A stretch of DNA of 64,000 nt from Lichenicoccus sp965276875 (GCF_965276875.1 NZ_OZ255701.1:682001-746000); one strand, 5' to 3'. Positions 23,813 to 33,763 are shown, counted from the first letter of the stretch. Notes: generated from the sequence alone by a model not told the origin. Numbers and translations: made by a program.

Positions 23813-25780
23813 ATGGCCGGGTCTGACGAGGACCAATTCCGCCCCCGACCAGGCAAGATCAAGAACCGGGTCGACGGCGGCGCCACGCGGTTCACGAGCC
23901 AAGTGCTCCGGGCGGCTCAGACAAACGGCGGCGGGTCTGCGCGGCCGCTGGCGCGGCGACTTGGACGCGGCGCCGAGAAGGCGCGCGGCCATGTCGCGGC
24001 CCGCCTCGTCGGGAGCCGGCTCGGGCCTCGGGCGCGCCGCGTCGTGGTCAAGGCGCGGCTGGTGGTTCATGCCCAAGCCGCGCCGGGCTCGACCGCGGCG
24101 CACCTCCGTTACATCCAGCGCGACAGCGTCACCCGCGAGGGCGCGCCCGGGCAGGCCTACTCCGCAACGCAGGATGTCGCGGACACCGAGGCATTCGAGG
24201 CGCGGGTTGTCGGCGACCGCCATGAGTTCCGGTTCATCGTCTCGCCCGAGGACGCCGCCGAGATCGGCGACCTCAAGGGCTACACGCGCGACCTGATGGC
24301 GCGCATGGAGGCCGACCTCGGCTCAAAGCTCGACTGGGTCGCGGTCGACCACTGGGACACCGACAACCCCCACACCCATGTCGTCCTGCGCGGGGTGGAC
24401 GAGACCGGGCGCGACCTCATCATCGCACGCGACTACATCAGCCACGGCCTTCGTGGCCGCGCCTCCGAGCTGGCCACCGACGTGCTCGGTCCGCAGACCG
24501 AGCTCGAGATGCGCGACCGCATGACCCGCGAGCTCGGCCATGAGCGCTGGACCGGGCTCGACCGTCAGCTCGCTGAGCGCGCGCGCGACGGCGTCGTCGA
24601 CCTCCGCGAGGTTGCGGCCGGCGCCGACGGCGGCTTCCGCCGTGGATTACTGGTCGGCCGACTGCAGGAGCTGGAGCGGCTGGGTCTGGCGGAGGCCCAA
24701 ATGTCCATGCGTTGGACGGTGTCGCCGGCGGCTGAGCCGACGCTGCGCGCCATGGGCGAGCGCGGCGACATCATTCGCACCATGCAGCGGGCGTTGTCGG
24801 GTTCGGAACGGCCGCTCGCGATCTTCGACGCGGAGGCTGCGTCGCCGACAATCGTCGGCCGGATCGCCGCGAAGGGACTGGCCGACGAACTGCAGGACCG
24901 TGGCTACCTGGTAGTCGACGGTGTGGACGGTCGCGCGCACTACATCACGCTTGCGCCGGGGGCGGACCTCTCGGCTTATCCGACCGGCGGCATCGCGGAG
25001 GTCCGGGCCGCCTCGCGCGAGCCTCGTCCGGCGGACCGGACCATCGCCACCCAGGTCGGACGGGACGGGCTTTACCGGGTCGATCGGCACTTGGCCGAGG
25101 TCCGGCGCGATGCCCGTCCCGGAGACGATCCGGAGACCTTCGTCGGCGCACACGTGCGGCGGCTGGAAGCGCTCCGCCGCGCCGGTATCGTGGAGCGCAT
25201 CGAGAGGGGGGTCTGGCGCGTGCCCGCCGACTATCTCGACCGCGCCGCCGCGCAAGAGGCCGGACGGCTCGGCGGCGCGTCGGTCGAGCTGCGGTCGCAT
25301 CTGCCGATCGGCCGCCAGACGCGTGCGATCGGGGCCACCTGGCTGGATCGCACCCTGATCGAGGGCGCGTCGCCCGCGGCGGCGGGGTTCGGGGCGGAAG
25401 TGCGAAGCGCGCTGGAACAGCGTGGCGCCTTCCTCGCTGAGGAGGGGCTTGCGACACGGCGCGGGCAACGCCTTGTGCTGGCGCGCGACCTGCTGGCAAC
25501 GCTGCGCGACCGCGAAGTGGCCCAGGTGGGACGGAATCTCGCCGCCGAGACTGGTCTCGATCATCGGCCGGTCTCCGACGGTGGAAAGGTCGGCGGTGTC
25601 TATCGTCGCTCGATGATGCTGGCGAGCGGCCGCTTCGCCATGGTCGACGATGGTGTCGGGTTCAGCCTCGTCCCGTGGAAGCCGGTGCTCGAACAGCGGC
25701 TCGGACAATCGGTATCAGGCGTCATGCGCGGCGGGTCGGTGTCATGGGACTTGTCGCGCCAGCGCGGGATCGGCGTCTGA
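23813..25780 (+). CDS. Relaxase with DUF3363 domain (VirD2/TraI-like)
   Basis: A 655-residue relaxase. The N-terminal 65 residues are basic. The relaxase core includes VVHAQAAPGSTAAHLRYIQRDSVTREG, FRFIVSPEDAAEIGDLKGYTRDLM and the metal-binding histidine motif NPHTHVVLRG with H187 and H189. Tyrosines in the LRYIQRD or DLKGYTRD segments are possible nucleophiles. The C-terminal two thirds match DUF3363, which accompanies this relaxase type. It nicks oriT and pilots the strand to the TraG coupling protein. ATG 23813 is preferred over GTG 23777. The 289 bp after it show no gene. Confidence 0.85.
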   Translation: MAGSDEDQFRPRPGKIKNRVDGGATRFTSQVLRAAQTNGGGSARPLARRLGRGAEKARGHVAARLVGSRLGPRARRVVVKARLVVHAQAAPGSTAAHLRYIQRDSVTREGAPGQAYSATQDVADTEAFEARVVGDRHEFRFIVSPEDAAEIGDLKGYTRDLMARMEADLGSKLDWVAVDHWDTDNPHTHVVLRGVDETGRDLIIARDYISHGLRGRASELATDVLGPQTELEMRDRMTRELGHERWTGLDRQLAERARDGVVDLREVAAGADGGFRRGLLVGRLQELERLGLAEAQMSMRWTVSPAAEPTLRAMGERGDIIRTMQRALSGSERPLAIFDAEAASPTIVGRIAAKGLADELQDRGYLVVDGVDGRAHYITLAPGADLSAYPTGGIAEVRAASREPRPADRTIATQVGRDGLYRVDRHLAEVRRDARPGDDPETFVGAHVRRLEALRRAGIVERIERGVWRVPADYLDRAAAQEAGRLGGASVELRSHLPIGRQTRAIGATWLDRTLIEGASPAAAGFGAEVRSALEQRGAFLAEEGLATRRGQRLVLARDLLATLRDREVAQVGRNLAAETGLDHRPVSDGGKVGGVYRRSMMLASGRFAMVDDGVGFSLVPWKPVLEQRLGQSVSGVMRGGSVSWDLSRQRGIGV

Positions 25781-26069
25781 GCAGTCCACTGGCTGCCTGA
25801 CTTCGGGCCTGCAATCAGTCTACCGACGGCTTGTTGCTGAAAAGTCGCGCATTGGCGAGTTTCGTCATTCGAGCGAGCGAGCGATTGCGCACGTCGCTAT
25901 GGCAGCCGACACGCTCGGCTTGTAAGGTCCACGACGGAGCTTGATTTCGGACTTCCCGCGTCTGAACAGAGACTTGCGTCGTCTTTGACGGTCGTCTTCC
26001 CCGTGATCAACCCTCGCTCGCAGGCGTGCCGTGTCGGGCACGCTGGCGTACCGGTGGCGAGGTGGTCGG

Positions 26070-28082
26070 ATGACGCCGACCAAGGTTCTGTTCGGTCAAA
26101 TCGTGATCGTCTTCAGCATCGTTGTGCTGAGCTTGTCGCTCACCACGCAATGGACCGCCGCATCGCTCGGCTATCAAGATCAGCTCGGACATCCCTGGAC
26201 CGTCTTCCACGGCGTTCCGCTTTATCAGCCATGGCTGTTCTTCGTTTGGTGGTTCGAGTTCGACGCTTACGCGCCCGCCGTCTTCCAGCGCGGAGCCTAT
26301 GTCGCCGCGTCAGGCGGCGTGCTCGGCGCGCTCGCTGCTATGGTCGGCTCGGTCTGGCGAGCGCGACAGGCCAAACTCGTCACCACTTACGGTTCCGCGC
26401 GCTGGGCGTCGCCGCGTGACCTGAAGCGCTCGGGGATGCTCCGCCCCGCCGGCGTGTTCCTCGGCCGCGCTCACGACCAGTACCTTCGCCACGACGGCCC
26501 CGAGCATGTGATGGCGTTCGCGCCGACCCGTTCGGGCAAGGGAGTAGGTCTCGTCGTCCCGACGCTGCTGTCGTGGACCGGCTCGGCGGTCATCCACGAC
26601 ATCAAGGGCGAGAACTTCACAATCACCGCCGGCTGGAGGTCGCGCTTCTCGCACTGCCTCTACTTCAACCCGACTGACCACCGTTCGGCCGCCTACAACC
26701 CGCTGCTCGAGGTCCGCCGCGGCGATCACGAAGTCCGCGACGTCCAGAACATCGCCGACGTGCTGGTCGACCCGGAGGGCGCGCTGGAGCGACGCTCGCA
26801 CTGGGAGAAGACCAGCCACTCGCTGCTGGTCGGGACCATCCTCCACGTCCTCTATGCAGGTGCGGACAAAACGCTCTGCGGCGTCGCCAACTTCCTGTCC
26901 GACCCGGCGCACCCGTTCGAGCACACGCTCAAGCTGATGATGACGACGCCGCACCTCGGGCCACGCGGCGTCCACCCGGTGGTGGCCTCGTCGGCGCGTG
27001 AAGTGCTGAACAAGTCAGAGAACGAGCGCTCGGGCGTGCTCTCGACCGCCATGTCGTTCCTCGGCCTCTACCGCGATCCCACGGTGGCGGCGGTCACCTC
27101 GCGCTGCGACTGGCGCATCGCCGACCTCGTCTCGGCCGAGCATCCTGTCTCGCTATACCTCGTCGTGCCTCCGTCGGACATCAGCCGTACCAAGCCGCTG
27201 ATCCGGCTGATCCTCAACCAGATCGGCCGGCGGTTGACCGAGAGCCTGGAGGAGCAGGACGGGGCCGCGCGCAAGCATCGCGTCCTCTTCATGCTCGACG
27301 AGTTCCCGGCGCTCGGCCGCCTCGACTTCTTCGAGTCGGCGCTGGCCTTCATGGCGGGCTACGGCCTGCGGTCGTTCCTGATCGCGCAGAGCCTCAATCA
27401 GATTGAGAAGGCCTACGGCCCGAACAACTCGATCCTCGACAACTGCCACGTCCGCATCGCCTTCGCGTCCAACGACGAACGCACCGCCAAGCGGATCAGC
27501 GACGCGCTGGGCACCGCGACCGAATTGCGCGCCCAGCGTAACTACGCCGGCCATCGGCTGTCGCCGTGGCTCGGGCACCTCATGGTGTCCCGCCAGGAAA
27601 CCGCCCGCCAGCTTCTCACCCCCGGCGAGGTGATGCAGCTGCCGCCCGACGACGAGGTGGTGATGGTCTCGGGCCATCCGCCGGTCCGGGCCAAGAAGCT
27701 GCGCTTCTATTCAGACGCTAATTTCAAGCCGCGTGTTCTGCCCGCGCCAACCCTGTCCACCGAAGGCTACACCGACAAGCCCGCCGCCCGCGCCGATGAT
27801 TGGTCGGGCGCATTCGACCAGGCCGCGGTCGACGCCGCCCAGCGCGCCGCCGCGCTGATGAGCGAAAAGGAGGGCGGGCTGCGCCGCCAGCCCGAGCTCG
27901 ACATCACCGTGCCCCAGGCTCAGCCCGCCGAGGAGGAGCATCGCCCCGATCTCCTCCTACTCGACGACGATGACGCCGACCTGGAAGTGGAGCGGGCCCG
28001 CGCGATGCGGGCTGGTGAGCGGCAGTTCAGCCGCGTCGCGCGGAACACCGCGCTCGATCCCGACGACGGGATCGCCCTGTGA
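26070..28082 (+). CDS. traG: Type IV coupling protein TraG/VirD4
   Basis: A 670-residue coupling protein. Two N-terminal membrane segments lie at about residues 5-25 and 70-95; then come Walker A TRSGKG at 153-158, the IHDIKGENF box, and Walker B VLFMLDEFPALG near 405-416, followed by the IAQSLNQIEKAYG motif of the TraG/TraD family. A 50-residue acidic C-terminal tail (LLLLDDDDADLEVE) may contact substrate. It links the relaxosome to the Trb channel and drives DNA transport by ATP hydrolysis. The stop overlaps the next start by 4 bp (GTGA). Confidence 0.92.
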   Translation: MTPTKVLFGQIVIVFSIVVLSLSLTTQWTAASLGYQDQLGHPWTVFHGVPLYQPWLFFVWWFEFDAYAPAVFQRGAYVAASGGVLGALAAMVGSVWRARQAKLVTTYGSARWASPRDLKRSGMLRPAGVFLGRAHDQYLRHDGPEHVMAFAPTRSGKGVGLVVPTLLSWTGSAVIHDIKGENFTITAGWRSRFSHCLYFNPTDHRSAAYNPLLEVRRGDHEVRDVQNIADVLVDPEGALERRSHWEKTSHSLLVGTILHVLYAGADKTLCGVANFLSDPAHPFEHTLKLMMTTPHLGPRGVHPVVASSAREVLNKSENERSGVLSTAMSFLGLYRDPTVAAVTSRCDWRIADLVSAEHPVSLYLVVPPSDISRTKPLIRLILNQIGRRLTESLEEQDGAARKHRVLFMLDEFPALGRLDFFESALAFMAGYGLRSFLIAQSLNQIEKAYGPNNSILDNCHVRIAFASNDERTAKRISDALGTATELRAQRNYAGHRLSPWLGHLMVSRQETARQLLTPGEVMQLPPDDEVVMVSGHPPVRAKKLRFYSDANFKPRVLPAPTLSTEGYTDKPAARADDWSGAFDQAAVDAAQRAAALMSEKEGGLRRQPELDITVPQAQPAEEEHRPDLLLLDDDDADLEVERARAMRAGERQFSRVARNTALDPDDGIAL

Positions 28083-28585
28083 GCCGATCGCGTCTCAACA
28101 TCTTCATCGAGCCGGACCACGGCCGCCGCCTAGCGCAGCTCGCCGGCATGAAGGGCGTGTCCAAGTCGGCGATCGTGGCCGCCGCACTCTCGTCCTACCT
28201 GTCGCCGGACGGCGGCGACCGGCGCGAGGCGGCAATCGCCAAGCGGCTCGACAAGCTGACTCGGCAGTTCGACCGGCTCGAACGCGATCAGACGATCCTG
28301 ATCGAGACGGTTGCGCTGTTCGTCCGCTACACGCTGACCGTCAACGCCCCGATCCCCGCCGCGCACCAGGACGCCGCTCGCGCGCAGGGGCGCGAGCGCT
28401 TCCAGCAGTTCGTCGACCAGCTCGCCCGCCATCTCCAGAAGGGGCGCAGCTTCGTCAAGGACGTTCACGAGGAGATCTTCCCCGACCACGCCAAGTTCTT
28501 CGGCCTGGACGGAGAGGAGGAAAGCAGCGAGCGCGCTTCCTCCCTCAACGGCGGAGGGAGTTCGGACGATGGAGCGGGCCCATGA
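28079..28585 (+). CDS. CopG/ribbon-helix-helix protein between traG and trbB
   Basis: A 168-residue protein starting with GTG. Residues 1-50 form a ribbon-helix-helix unit (SRLNIFIEPDHGRRLAQLAGMKGVSKSAIVAAALSSYL); the middle is a probable coiled coil (AIAKRLDKLTRQFDRLERDQTILIETVALFVRYTL); the tail is Ser/Gly-rich. This is the position of the CopG-like gene seen in Tn4371-type elements. It may regulate the trb operon or bind the relaxosome. It is coupled at both ends by 4-bp overlaps. Confidence 0.78.
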   Translation: MSRSRLNIFIEPDHGRRLAQLAGMKGVSKSAIVAAALSSYLSPDGGDRREAAIAKRLDKLTRQFDRLERDQTILIETVALFVRYTLTVNAPIPAAHQDAARAQGRERFQQFVDQLARHLQKGRSFVKDVHEEIFPDHAKFFGLDGEEESSERASSLNGGGSSDDGAGP

Positions 28586-29586
28586 GCCCGCTCCATTCCG
28601 TCCCTGCAGCGCCCGTCGTGTCGGTCGCCTCGCGGCAGATCAAGATGCTGCGCAGCGCCATGGGGCCGGCGATCGCTGCGGCGCTGGAAGATCCCGACGT
28701 GGTCGAGGTCCTGCTCAACCCCGACGGCACGCTCTGGGTCGATACGCTGAGCCGCGGTCGCGCGCCGACCGGGATCAAGCTCACCCGCGAAGACGGCGAC
28801 CGCATCATCCGGCTCGTCGCCGCCCACGTCCGGGTCGAGGTCAACAAGGAGACGCCGATTGTCTCCGCCGAGCTGCCCGAGACCGGGGAGCGGTTCGAGG
28901 GGCTGATCCCGCCCGTCGTGCCGGCGCCGACCTTCGCGATCCGCAAGCGCGCGAGCCTCGTCTACACGCTCGATCGCTACGTCTCCGACCGCATCGTCAC
29001 GCCCGCGCAGGCAGCGTTCCTGCGCCAGGCCGTACGCGAGCGGCTCAACATCGTCATCGCCGGCGGCACTTCGACTGGCAAGACCACGCTCGCCAACGCG
29101 CTTCTCGACGAGGTGGCCCGCACCGGCGACCGTGTGCTGATCCTGGAAGACACGCGCGAGCTGCAATGCCTCGCCGACGACCAGGTGGCGCTGCGCACCA
29201 AGCCGGGCGTCGCCTCGATGGCCGAGCTGGTCCGCTCCACGCTCCGCCTTCGCCCCGACCGCATCGTCGTCGGCGAGGTCCGCGGCGCCGAGGCGCTCGA
29301 CCTGCTGAAGGCTTGGTGCACCGGCCACCCCGGCGGAATCGCCACCGTCCACGCCGGCTCCGCCGCCGGCGCGCTGCACCGGCTCGAGCAGCTGATCCAG
29401 GAAGCGGTCGTCACCGTGCCCCGCCAGCTGATCGCCGAGGCGGTCGATGTCGTCGCCTTCATCGCCGGGCGCGGCTCGGGCCGACGCGTCCGCGAGATCG
29501 CCCGGGTCAGCGGGCTCGGACCTGACGGCTACCGCCTCGAACTCCTCACCGCCAACGACCCTCACGAGATCGGAGACCCACAGTGA
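28582..29586 (+). CDS. trbB: Conjugal transfer ATPase TrbB (VirB11-like)
   Basis: A 334-residue hexameric traffic ATPase. The N-terminal domain ends near residue 130; Walker A GGTSTGKTT starts at 161; the Asp box LILEDTRELQC, Walker B LRLRPDRIVVGEVRGAEALDLLKAW and the His box TGHPGGIATVHAGSA follow in the standard order of the VirB11 family. It supplies energy for pilus assembly and substrate transfer from the cytoplasmic side. The start is the ATG overlapping the previous stop; its length is typical for TrbB (about 320). Confidence 0.93.
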   Translation: MSPLHSVPAAPVVSVASRQIKMLRSAMGPAIAAALEDPDVVEVLLNPDGTLWVDTLSRGRAPTGIKLTREDGDRIIRLVAAHVRVEVNKETPIVSAELPETGERFEGLIPPVVPAPTFAIRKRASLVYTLDRYVSDRIVTPAQAAFLRQAVRERLNIVIAGGTSTGKTTLANALLDEVARTGDRVLILEDTRELQCLADDQVALRTKPGVASMAELVRSTLRLRPDRIVVGEVRGAEALDLLKAWCTGHPGGIATVHAGSAAGALHRLEQLIQEAVVTVPRQLIAEAVDVVAFIAGRGSGRRVREIARVSGLGPDGYRLELLTANDPHEIGDPQ

Positions 29587-29921
29587 CGCCTTCACGCACG
29601 CTCGCAACCGCACGCCGTCGGATCGCCGGGACAGCGGCCTTCCTTCTCTGCGGGATCCTTTCGGCACCGGCCTATGCAGCCGGCTCGTCCATGCCCTGGG
29701 AGGCGCCGTTGCAAAAGGTGCTCGATTCGGTCGAGGGGCCGGTCGCCAAGATCATCGCGGTGATCATCATCATCACCACGGGCTTGACGCTGGCGTTCGG
29801 CGACAGCTCGGGCGGCTTCCGCAAGCTGATTCAGATCATCTTCGGGCTGTCGATCGCGTTCGCGGCCTCGTCCTTTTTCCTGTCGTTCTTCTCGTTCGGC
29901 GGCGGAGCGCTGATCTCGTGA
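29583..29921 (+). CDS. trbC: Pilin TrbC (VirB2-like)
   Basis: A 112-residue prepilin starting with GTG in a GTGA overlap. The signal peptide spans about residues 1-32 (cleavage after AYA), followed by a short periplasmic segment and two membrane helices (KIIAVIIIITTGLTLAF and IQIIFGLSIAFAASSFFLSFF) separated by a GDSSGGFRK loop. This is the classic TrbC/VirB2 layout. Probably matured by TraF at 22,100-22,621. Confidence 0.9.
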   Translation: MTPSRTLATARRRIAGTAAFLLCGILSAPAYAAGSSMPWEAPLQKVLDSVEGPVAKIIAVIIIITTGLTLAFGDSSGGFRKLIQIIFGLSIAFAASSFFLSFFSFGGGALIS

Positions 29922-30187
29922 ACCGCGCCTCGCTTCCAGACGGCTACGAGGTGCCGCTCCACCGCTCGCTGACCGAGCCGATGATGATGGGCGGCGCGCC
30001 GCGCACGGTAGCGATCTCGGTCGGCACGCTCGCCGCCGCGGTCGGCATCGGCCTGCAATTGTGGTTCGCGGGTGCCGGCATCTGGCTGGTCGGCCACATG
30101 CTCGCGGTTTGGGCGGCGCGGGTGGAGCCGCAATTCCCGCAAGTGTTCGCGCGGCACATCAAGCACCGCGGTTTCCTGGACGCATGA
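29918..30187 (+). CDS. trbD: TrbD (VirB3-like) inner-membrane protein
   Basis: An 89-residue protein starting at GTG 29918, overlapping trbC by 4 bp. The start of the family pattern (LPDGYEVPLHRSLTEPMMMGGAPR) is followed by one long or two short membrane segments (VAISVGTLAAAVGIGLQLWFAGAGIWLVGHMLAVW) and a PQFPQVFARHIKHRGFLDA tail. VirB3 homologues work with the VirB4 ATPase, encoded next. Confidence 0.9.
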   Translation: MNRASLPDGYEVPLHRSLTEPMMMGGAPRTVAISVGTLAAAVGIGLQLWFAGAGIWLVGHMLAVWAARVEPQFPQVFARHIKHRGFLDA

Positions 30188-30194
30188 GGGCGCG

Positions 30195-32624
30195 ATGCTG
30201 AACCTCGCCGAATATCGCCGCCGCTCGGCCAGCCTGTCGGACTTCCTGCCTTGGGCCGGGCTGGTGGCGCCAGGCGTGGTCCTCAACAAGGACGGCTCGT
30301 TCCAGCGCACCGCCCGCTTTCGCGGTCCTGACCTCGACAGCTCGACCGAGAGCGAACTGGTCGCCGTCACCGCGCGGCTGAACAATGCGCTCCGCCGGCT
30401 CGGCTCGGGCTGGGCGTTGTTCGTCGAGGCCGACCGGCGCGCGGCCGCGCCTTATCCGTACGCGACCTTCCCGGACGCCGTGTCGTGGCTCATCGACCAG
30501 GAGCGCCAGGCGGCGTTCAACGAAGTCGGCGAGCTGTTCGAGAGCGCCTACTATCTGACGCTCGTCTTCCTGCCTGCGCCCGAGGGTCGGGCCCGCGCCG
30601 GGGCCATGATGCTCGACGCACCCGAGCGCCCCGCCGTCGACTGGCGCGAGCAGCTTGGCGGCTTCGTCGAGGCGAGCGACCGCGTCAGCGCGCTGCTCGA
30701 CGGCTTCCTGCCCGAACTCGCCTGGCTGAGCGACGCCGAGACGCTCACCTATCTGCACGGGACCGTCTCGACCCGGCGCCACGCCGTCGCCGTTCCCGAG
30801 GTCCCGGCCTATCTAGACGCCTACCTCGCCGACCAACCGCTGACCGGCGGCCTCGAGCCGATGCTGGGCCAAGCGCACCTGCGCGTCATGACGGTGCGCG
30901 GCTTCCCGGCCTCGACCTGGCCGGGGCTGCTCGACGACCTCAACCGGTTGGGATTTCCCTACCGCTGGACGACCCGCTTCCTGTTTCTCGACAAGGCCGA
31001 CGGCGAGAAGGAGCTCTCGCGTCTGCGGCGGCAATGGTTCGCCAAGCGCAAGGGCATCGTCACGCTGTTGCGCGAGACCATCTTCCAGCAGGAGAGCCCG
31101 CTGGTCGACAGCGACGCCGCTAACAAGGCGGTAGACGCCGACGAGGCGTTGCAGACGCTCGGCTCCGACCAAGTCGCCTTTGGCTACATCACTGCGACCG
31201 TGGTGGTCTGGGACGAGGACCCGCGAATCGCGGCCGAGCGGTTGAAGGCGGTCGAGCGCGTCATCCAGGGGCGCGGGTTCACCACCTCGCCTGAAACGCT
31301 GAACGCGGTCGAGGCTTGGCTCTCGTCCGTGCCCGGCCACGTTTACGCCAACGTCCGCCAGCCGATCGTCTCGACGCTGAACCTCGCGCATCTGATGCCG
31401 CTGTCGGCCGTGTGGGCCGGCCCCGAGCGGAACGAGCATCTCGATGGGCCACCGCTGCTGATCACCCGCACGGAGGGCGCGACGCCTTTCCGGCTCACCA
31501 CCCACGTCGGCGACGTCGGCCACGCGATCGTGGTCGGGCCGACCGGTGCCGGCAAATCGGTGCTCCTCGCCACCCTGATCGTGCAGTTCCGCAAGTATCC
31601 GGACAGCCGGATCTACGCTTTTGACAAGGGCCGCTCGGTCCGCGCCGCCATGCTGGGGCTCGGCGGCGAGTTCCACGACCTCGGCCTGGAAGGTGGGCTG
31701 ACCTTCCAGCCGTTGCGCGGCGTCGACGATCCCGGCGCGCGCGCCTGGGCGGCAGAATGGGTGCAGCAACTCCTCGGTCACGAACGAGTCGAGGTGACGC
31801 CCGAGGTCAAGGACGCGGTGTGGTCGGCGCTGGGCTCACTTGGCTCCGCACCCGCTGAGGAGCGGACGCTGAGCGGGCTGGCCACGCTGCTGCAGTCCAA
31901 CAAGCTGCGCCAGGCGCTCCAGCCCTACACGCTGGACGGTCCGTTCGGCCGGCTGCTCGACGCCGACCATGAGGACCTGACGCTGGGCGACCTGCAGGCC
32001 TTCGAGATGGAGGACCTGCTCCACGCCAAGAGCGTGGTGCTGCCGGTGCTGACCTACCTGTTCCACAGGCTGGAGGCGCAGTTCGACGGACGTCCGACGC
32101 TGCTCGTCCTCGACGAAGCTTGGGTGTTCCTCGATGATCCGGTGTTCGCAAGCCGCATCCGCGAGTGGCTGAAGACGTTGCGAAAGAAGAACGTCGGCGT
32201 GGTGTTCGCCACGCAGTCGCTCGCCGACATCCAGCGCTCGGCCATCGCGCCCGCCATCGTCGAGAGCTGCCCGACGCGCATCTTCCTGCCCAGCCCCCAA
32301 GCGGTCGAGCCGCAGTTGCGGCCGATCTACGAGGGGTTCGGGCTGAACGCCCGCCAGATCGAGATGCTCGCCCGCGCCACGCCCAAGCGCGACTATTACG
32401 TCCAATCCCGGCTCGGCAACCGGCTGTTCGATCTGCAGCTCGGCGAAGTGGCGCTGGCCTTCGTCGCCGCGTCCAGCCCTCGCGATCATGCCGCGATCGA
32501 CGCGGTGCTCACTGAGCACGGCCCCGAGCGCTTCGCCAGCGCTTGGCTGCGCACGCGCGGCCTCGATTGGGCGGCCGAGCTCGCCCAGCCCTTCGTGCCC
32601 ACACCTGAGGAGACCGCCCCGTGA
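30195..32624 (+). CDS. trbE: Conjugal transfer ATPase TrbE (VirB4-like)
   Basis: An 809-residue VirB4 family ATPase, normal family length. Opening sequence LNLAEYRRRSASLSDFLPWAGLVAPGVVLNKDGSFQRTARFRG is typical of TrbE. Walker A GPTGAGKS begins at residue 448; Walker B LLVLDEAWVFL has D640 and E641; a VVFATQSLADIQRS motif follows. It powers assembly of the pilus and channel at the inner membrane. ATG 30195 has a weak GAGGG Shine-Dalgarno and lies 7 bp after trbD. Confidence 0.93.
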   Translation: MLNLAEYRRRSASLSDFLPWAGLVAPGVVLNKDGSFQRTARFRGPDLDSSTESELVAVTARLNNALRRLGSGWALFVEADRRAAAPYPYATFPDAVSWLIDQERQAAFNEVGELFESAYYLTLVFLPAPEGRARAGAMMLDAPERPAVDWREQLGGFVEASDRVSALLDGFLPELAWLSDAETLTYLHGTVSTRRHAVAVPEVPAYLDAYLADQPLTGGLEPMLGQAHLRVMTVRGFPASTWPGLLDDLNRLGFPYRWTTRFLFLDKADGEKELSRLRRQWFAKRKGIVTLLRETIFQQESPLVDSDAANKAVDADEALQTLGSDQVAFGYITATVVVWDEDPRIAAERLKAVERVIQGRGFTTSPETLNAVEAWLSSVPGHVYANVRQPIVSTLNLAHLMPLSAVWAGPERNEHLDGPPLLITRTEGATPFRLTTHVGDVGHAIVVGPTGAGKSVLLATLIVQFRKYPDSRIYAFDKGRSVRAAMLGLGGEFHDLGLEGGLTFQPLRGVDDPGARAWAAEWVQQLLGHERVEVTPEVKDAVWSALGSLGSAPAEERTLSGLATLLQSNKLRQALQPYTLDGPFGRLLDADHEDLTLGDLQAFEMEDLLHAKSVVLPVLTYLFHRLEAQFDGRPTLLVLDEAWVFLDDPVFASRIREWLKTLRKKNVGVVFATQSLADIQRSAIAPAIVESCPTRIFLPSPQAVEPQLRPIYEGFGLNARQIEMLARATPKRDYYVQSRLGNRLFDLQLGEVALAFVAASSPRDHAAIDAVLTEHGPERFASAWLRTRGLDWAAELAQPFVPTPEETAP

Positions 32625-33373
32625 AGAAGACCCTGCTCGCGGCCACGGCCGCGCTCGCCTTGACGCTCGCCGTGCCCGCCGCCCAAGCCCAGTGGGTCGT
32701 CTACGATCCAACCAACTTCAGCCAGAACGTGCTGACCGCGGCACGGTCGCTCCAGCAGATCAACAACCAGATCCAGAGCCTCCAGAACGAGGCGCAGATG
32801 ATCCTGAACCAGGGTCAGATGCTGGTGAACCAAGGCAAGAACCTGGCGAGCCTCGCCTACTCGCCGATGGCGATGCTGCAGCAGGACATCGCCCGCACCA
32901 ACGCGCTGATCAGCCAGGCGCAGGGACTGGCCACCCAGGTCGGCCAGCTCGACCAGCAGTTCAGCCAGCAATACCCGTCCGGTTACGGCGCCAACACCTC
33001 GCTCGACCAGACCGTCGCCGACGCGCGTACGCGATGGAACAACTCGCTCGCCGCGCTCCACACCACGCTCGACATGCAGGCGCAGGTCAACGCCTCGATC
33101 ACCGCCGACCAGGGCACGCTGAGCCAGATCGTCGGCTCGAGCCAGGGCGCCGCCGGCATCCTGCAGGCGACCCAGGCCACCAACCAGCTGCTGGCGCTCC
33201 TGGCCAAGCAGACCATGCAGTCGCAGCAGCTCCGCATCGCGCAAGACCGCGCGACCGCGCTGGAACAGTCGCGCGCCCTCGAAGCCGACGCACAGGCGCA
33301 GGCCAACCGCACCCGCTTCATGGGCTCGGGCGTCGCCTACACGCCGGCTCCCGTCCAGGTCTTCCCGCAATGA
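32621..33373 (+). CDS. trbJ: TrbJ (VirB5-like) periplasmic protein
   Basis: A 250-residue protein starting with GTG in a GTGA overlap with trbE. A signal peptide (about residues 1-23, cleavage after AQA) is followed by QWVVYDPTNFSQN and a long glutamine- and asparagine-rich helical region (SLQQINNQIQSLQNEAQMILNQ) with coiled-coil periodicity. TrbJ is the minor pilus or VirB5 counterpart. The ending VAYTPAPVQVFPQ is similar to the end region of the next protein. Confidence 0.9.
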   Translation: MKKTLLAATAALALTLAVPAAQAQWVVYDPTNFSQNVLTAARSLQQINNQIQSLQNEAQMILNQGQMLVNQGKNLASLAYSPMAMLQQDIARTNALISQAQGLATQVGQLDQQFSQQYPSGYGANTSLDQTVADARTRWNNSLAALHTTLDMQAQVNASITADQGTLSQIVGSSQGAAGILQATQATNQLLALLAKQTMQSQQLRIAQDRATALEQSRALEADAQAQANRTRFMGSGVAYTPAPVQVFPQ

Positions 33374-33399
33374 CCAGTCAACCGCCGAGGAGCCTCGTC

Positions 33400-33753
33400 A
33401 TGACGTCCCGCATCCTTCGCTTCGCATCACCCGCCATCGCCGTCGTCATGATCGGCTTCGCCGTCCATGCCGCGCGGGCGGAGGACAGCGTCGACAGCCT
33501 ATTGCGCGATCCCAAGCACCTCGACGAGGTGCAGGCGGGCTGCAAGGCCAACGCGCCGGGGGCGACCGAGTCGGTCTGCCGCACAGCGTCCGAGGCGCTC
33601 CGTCGCCGCTTCCTCGGTCAGGGCGTCCCCTACACGCCGCACCGCGTCGACCCGTTCCCGAGCCGGCCGACGATGAAGCTGCCGGCGCCGCCCGCGACGA
33701 AACCGGAAGCGCACCACAGGCCGGCGCCGCAGCGCCCCAGCGCAATCCTGTGA
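33400..33753 (+). CDS. trbK: TrbK-like entry-exclusion candidate
   Basis: A 117-residue secreted or periplasmic protein. The ATG at 33400 has GAGGAG 7 bp upstream and is preferred over the ATGA overlap at 33370. The signal peptide spans about residues 1-27. The mature part contains LDEVQAGCKANAPGATESVCRTASEALRRRF with C48 and C60, the pattern of the TrbK-alt family placed between trbJ and trbL. TrbK blocks uptake of a second copy of the same element in IncP plasmids; the same role is inferred here. The C-terminal 40 residues are proline-rich. Confidence 0.75.
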   Translation: MTSRILRFASPAIAVVMIGFAVHAARAEDSVDSLLRDPKHLDEVQAGCKANAPGATESVCRTASEALRRRFLGQGVPYTPHRVDPFPSRPTMKLPAPPATKPEAHHRPAPQRPSAIL

Positions 33754-33763
33754 TCCCCTTGCC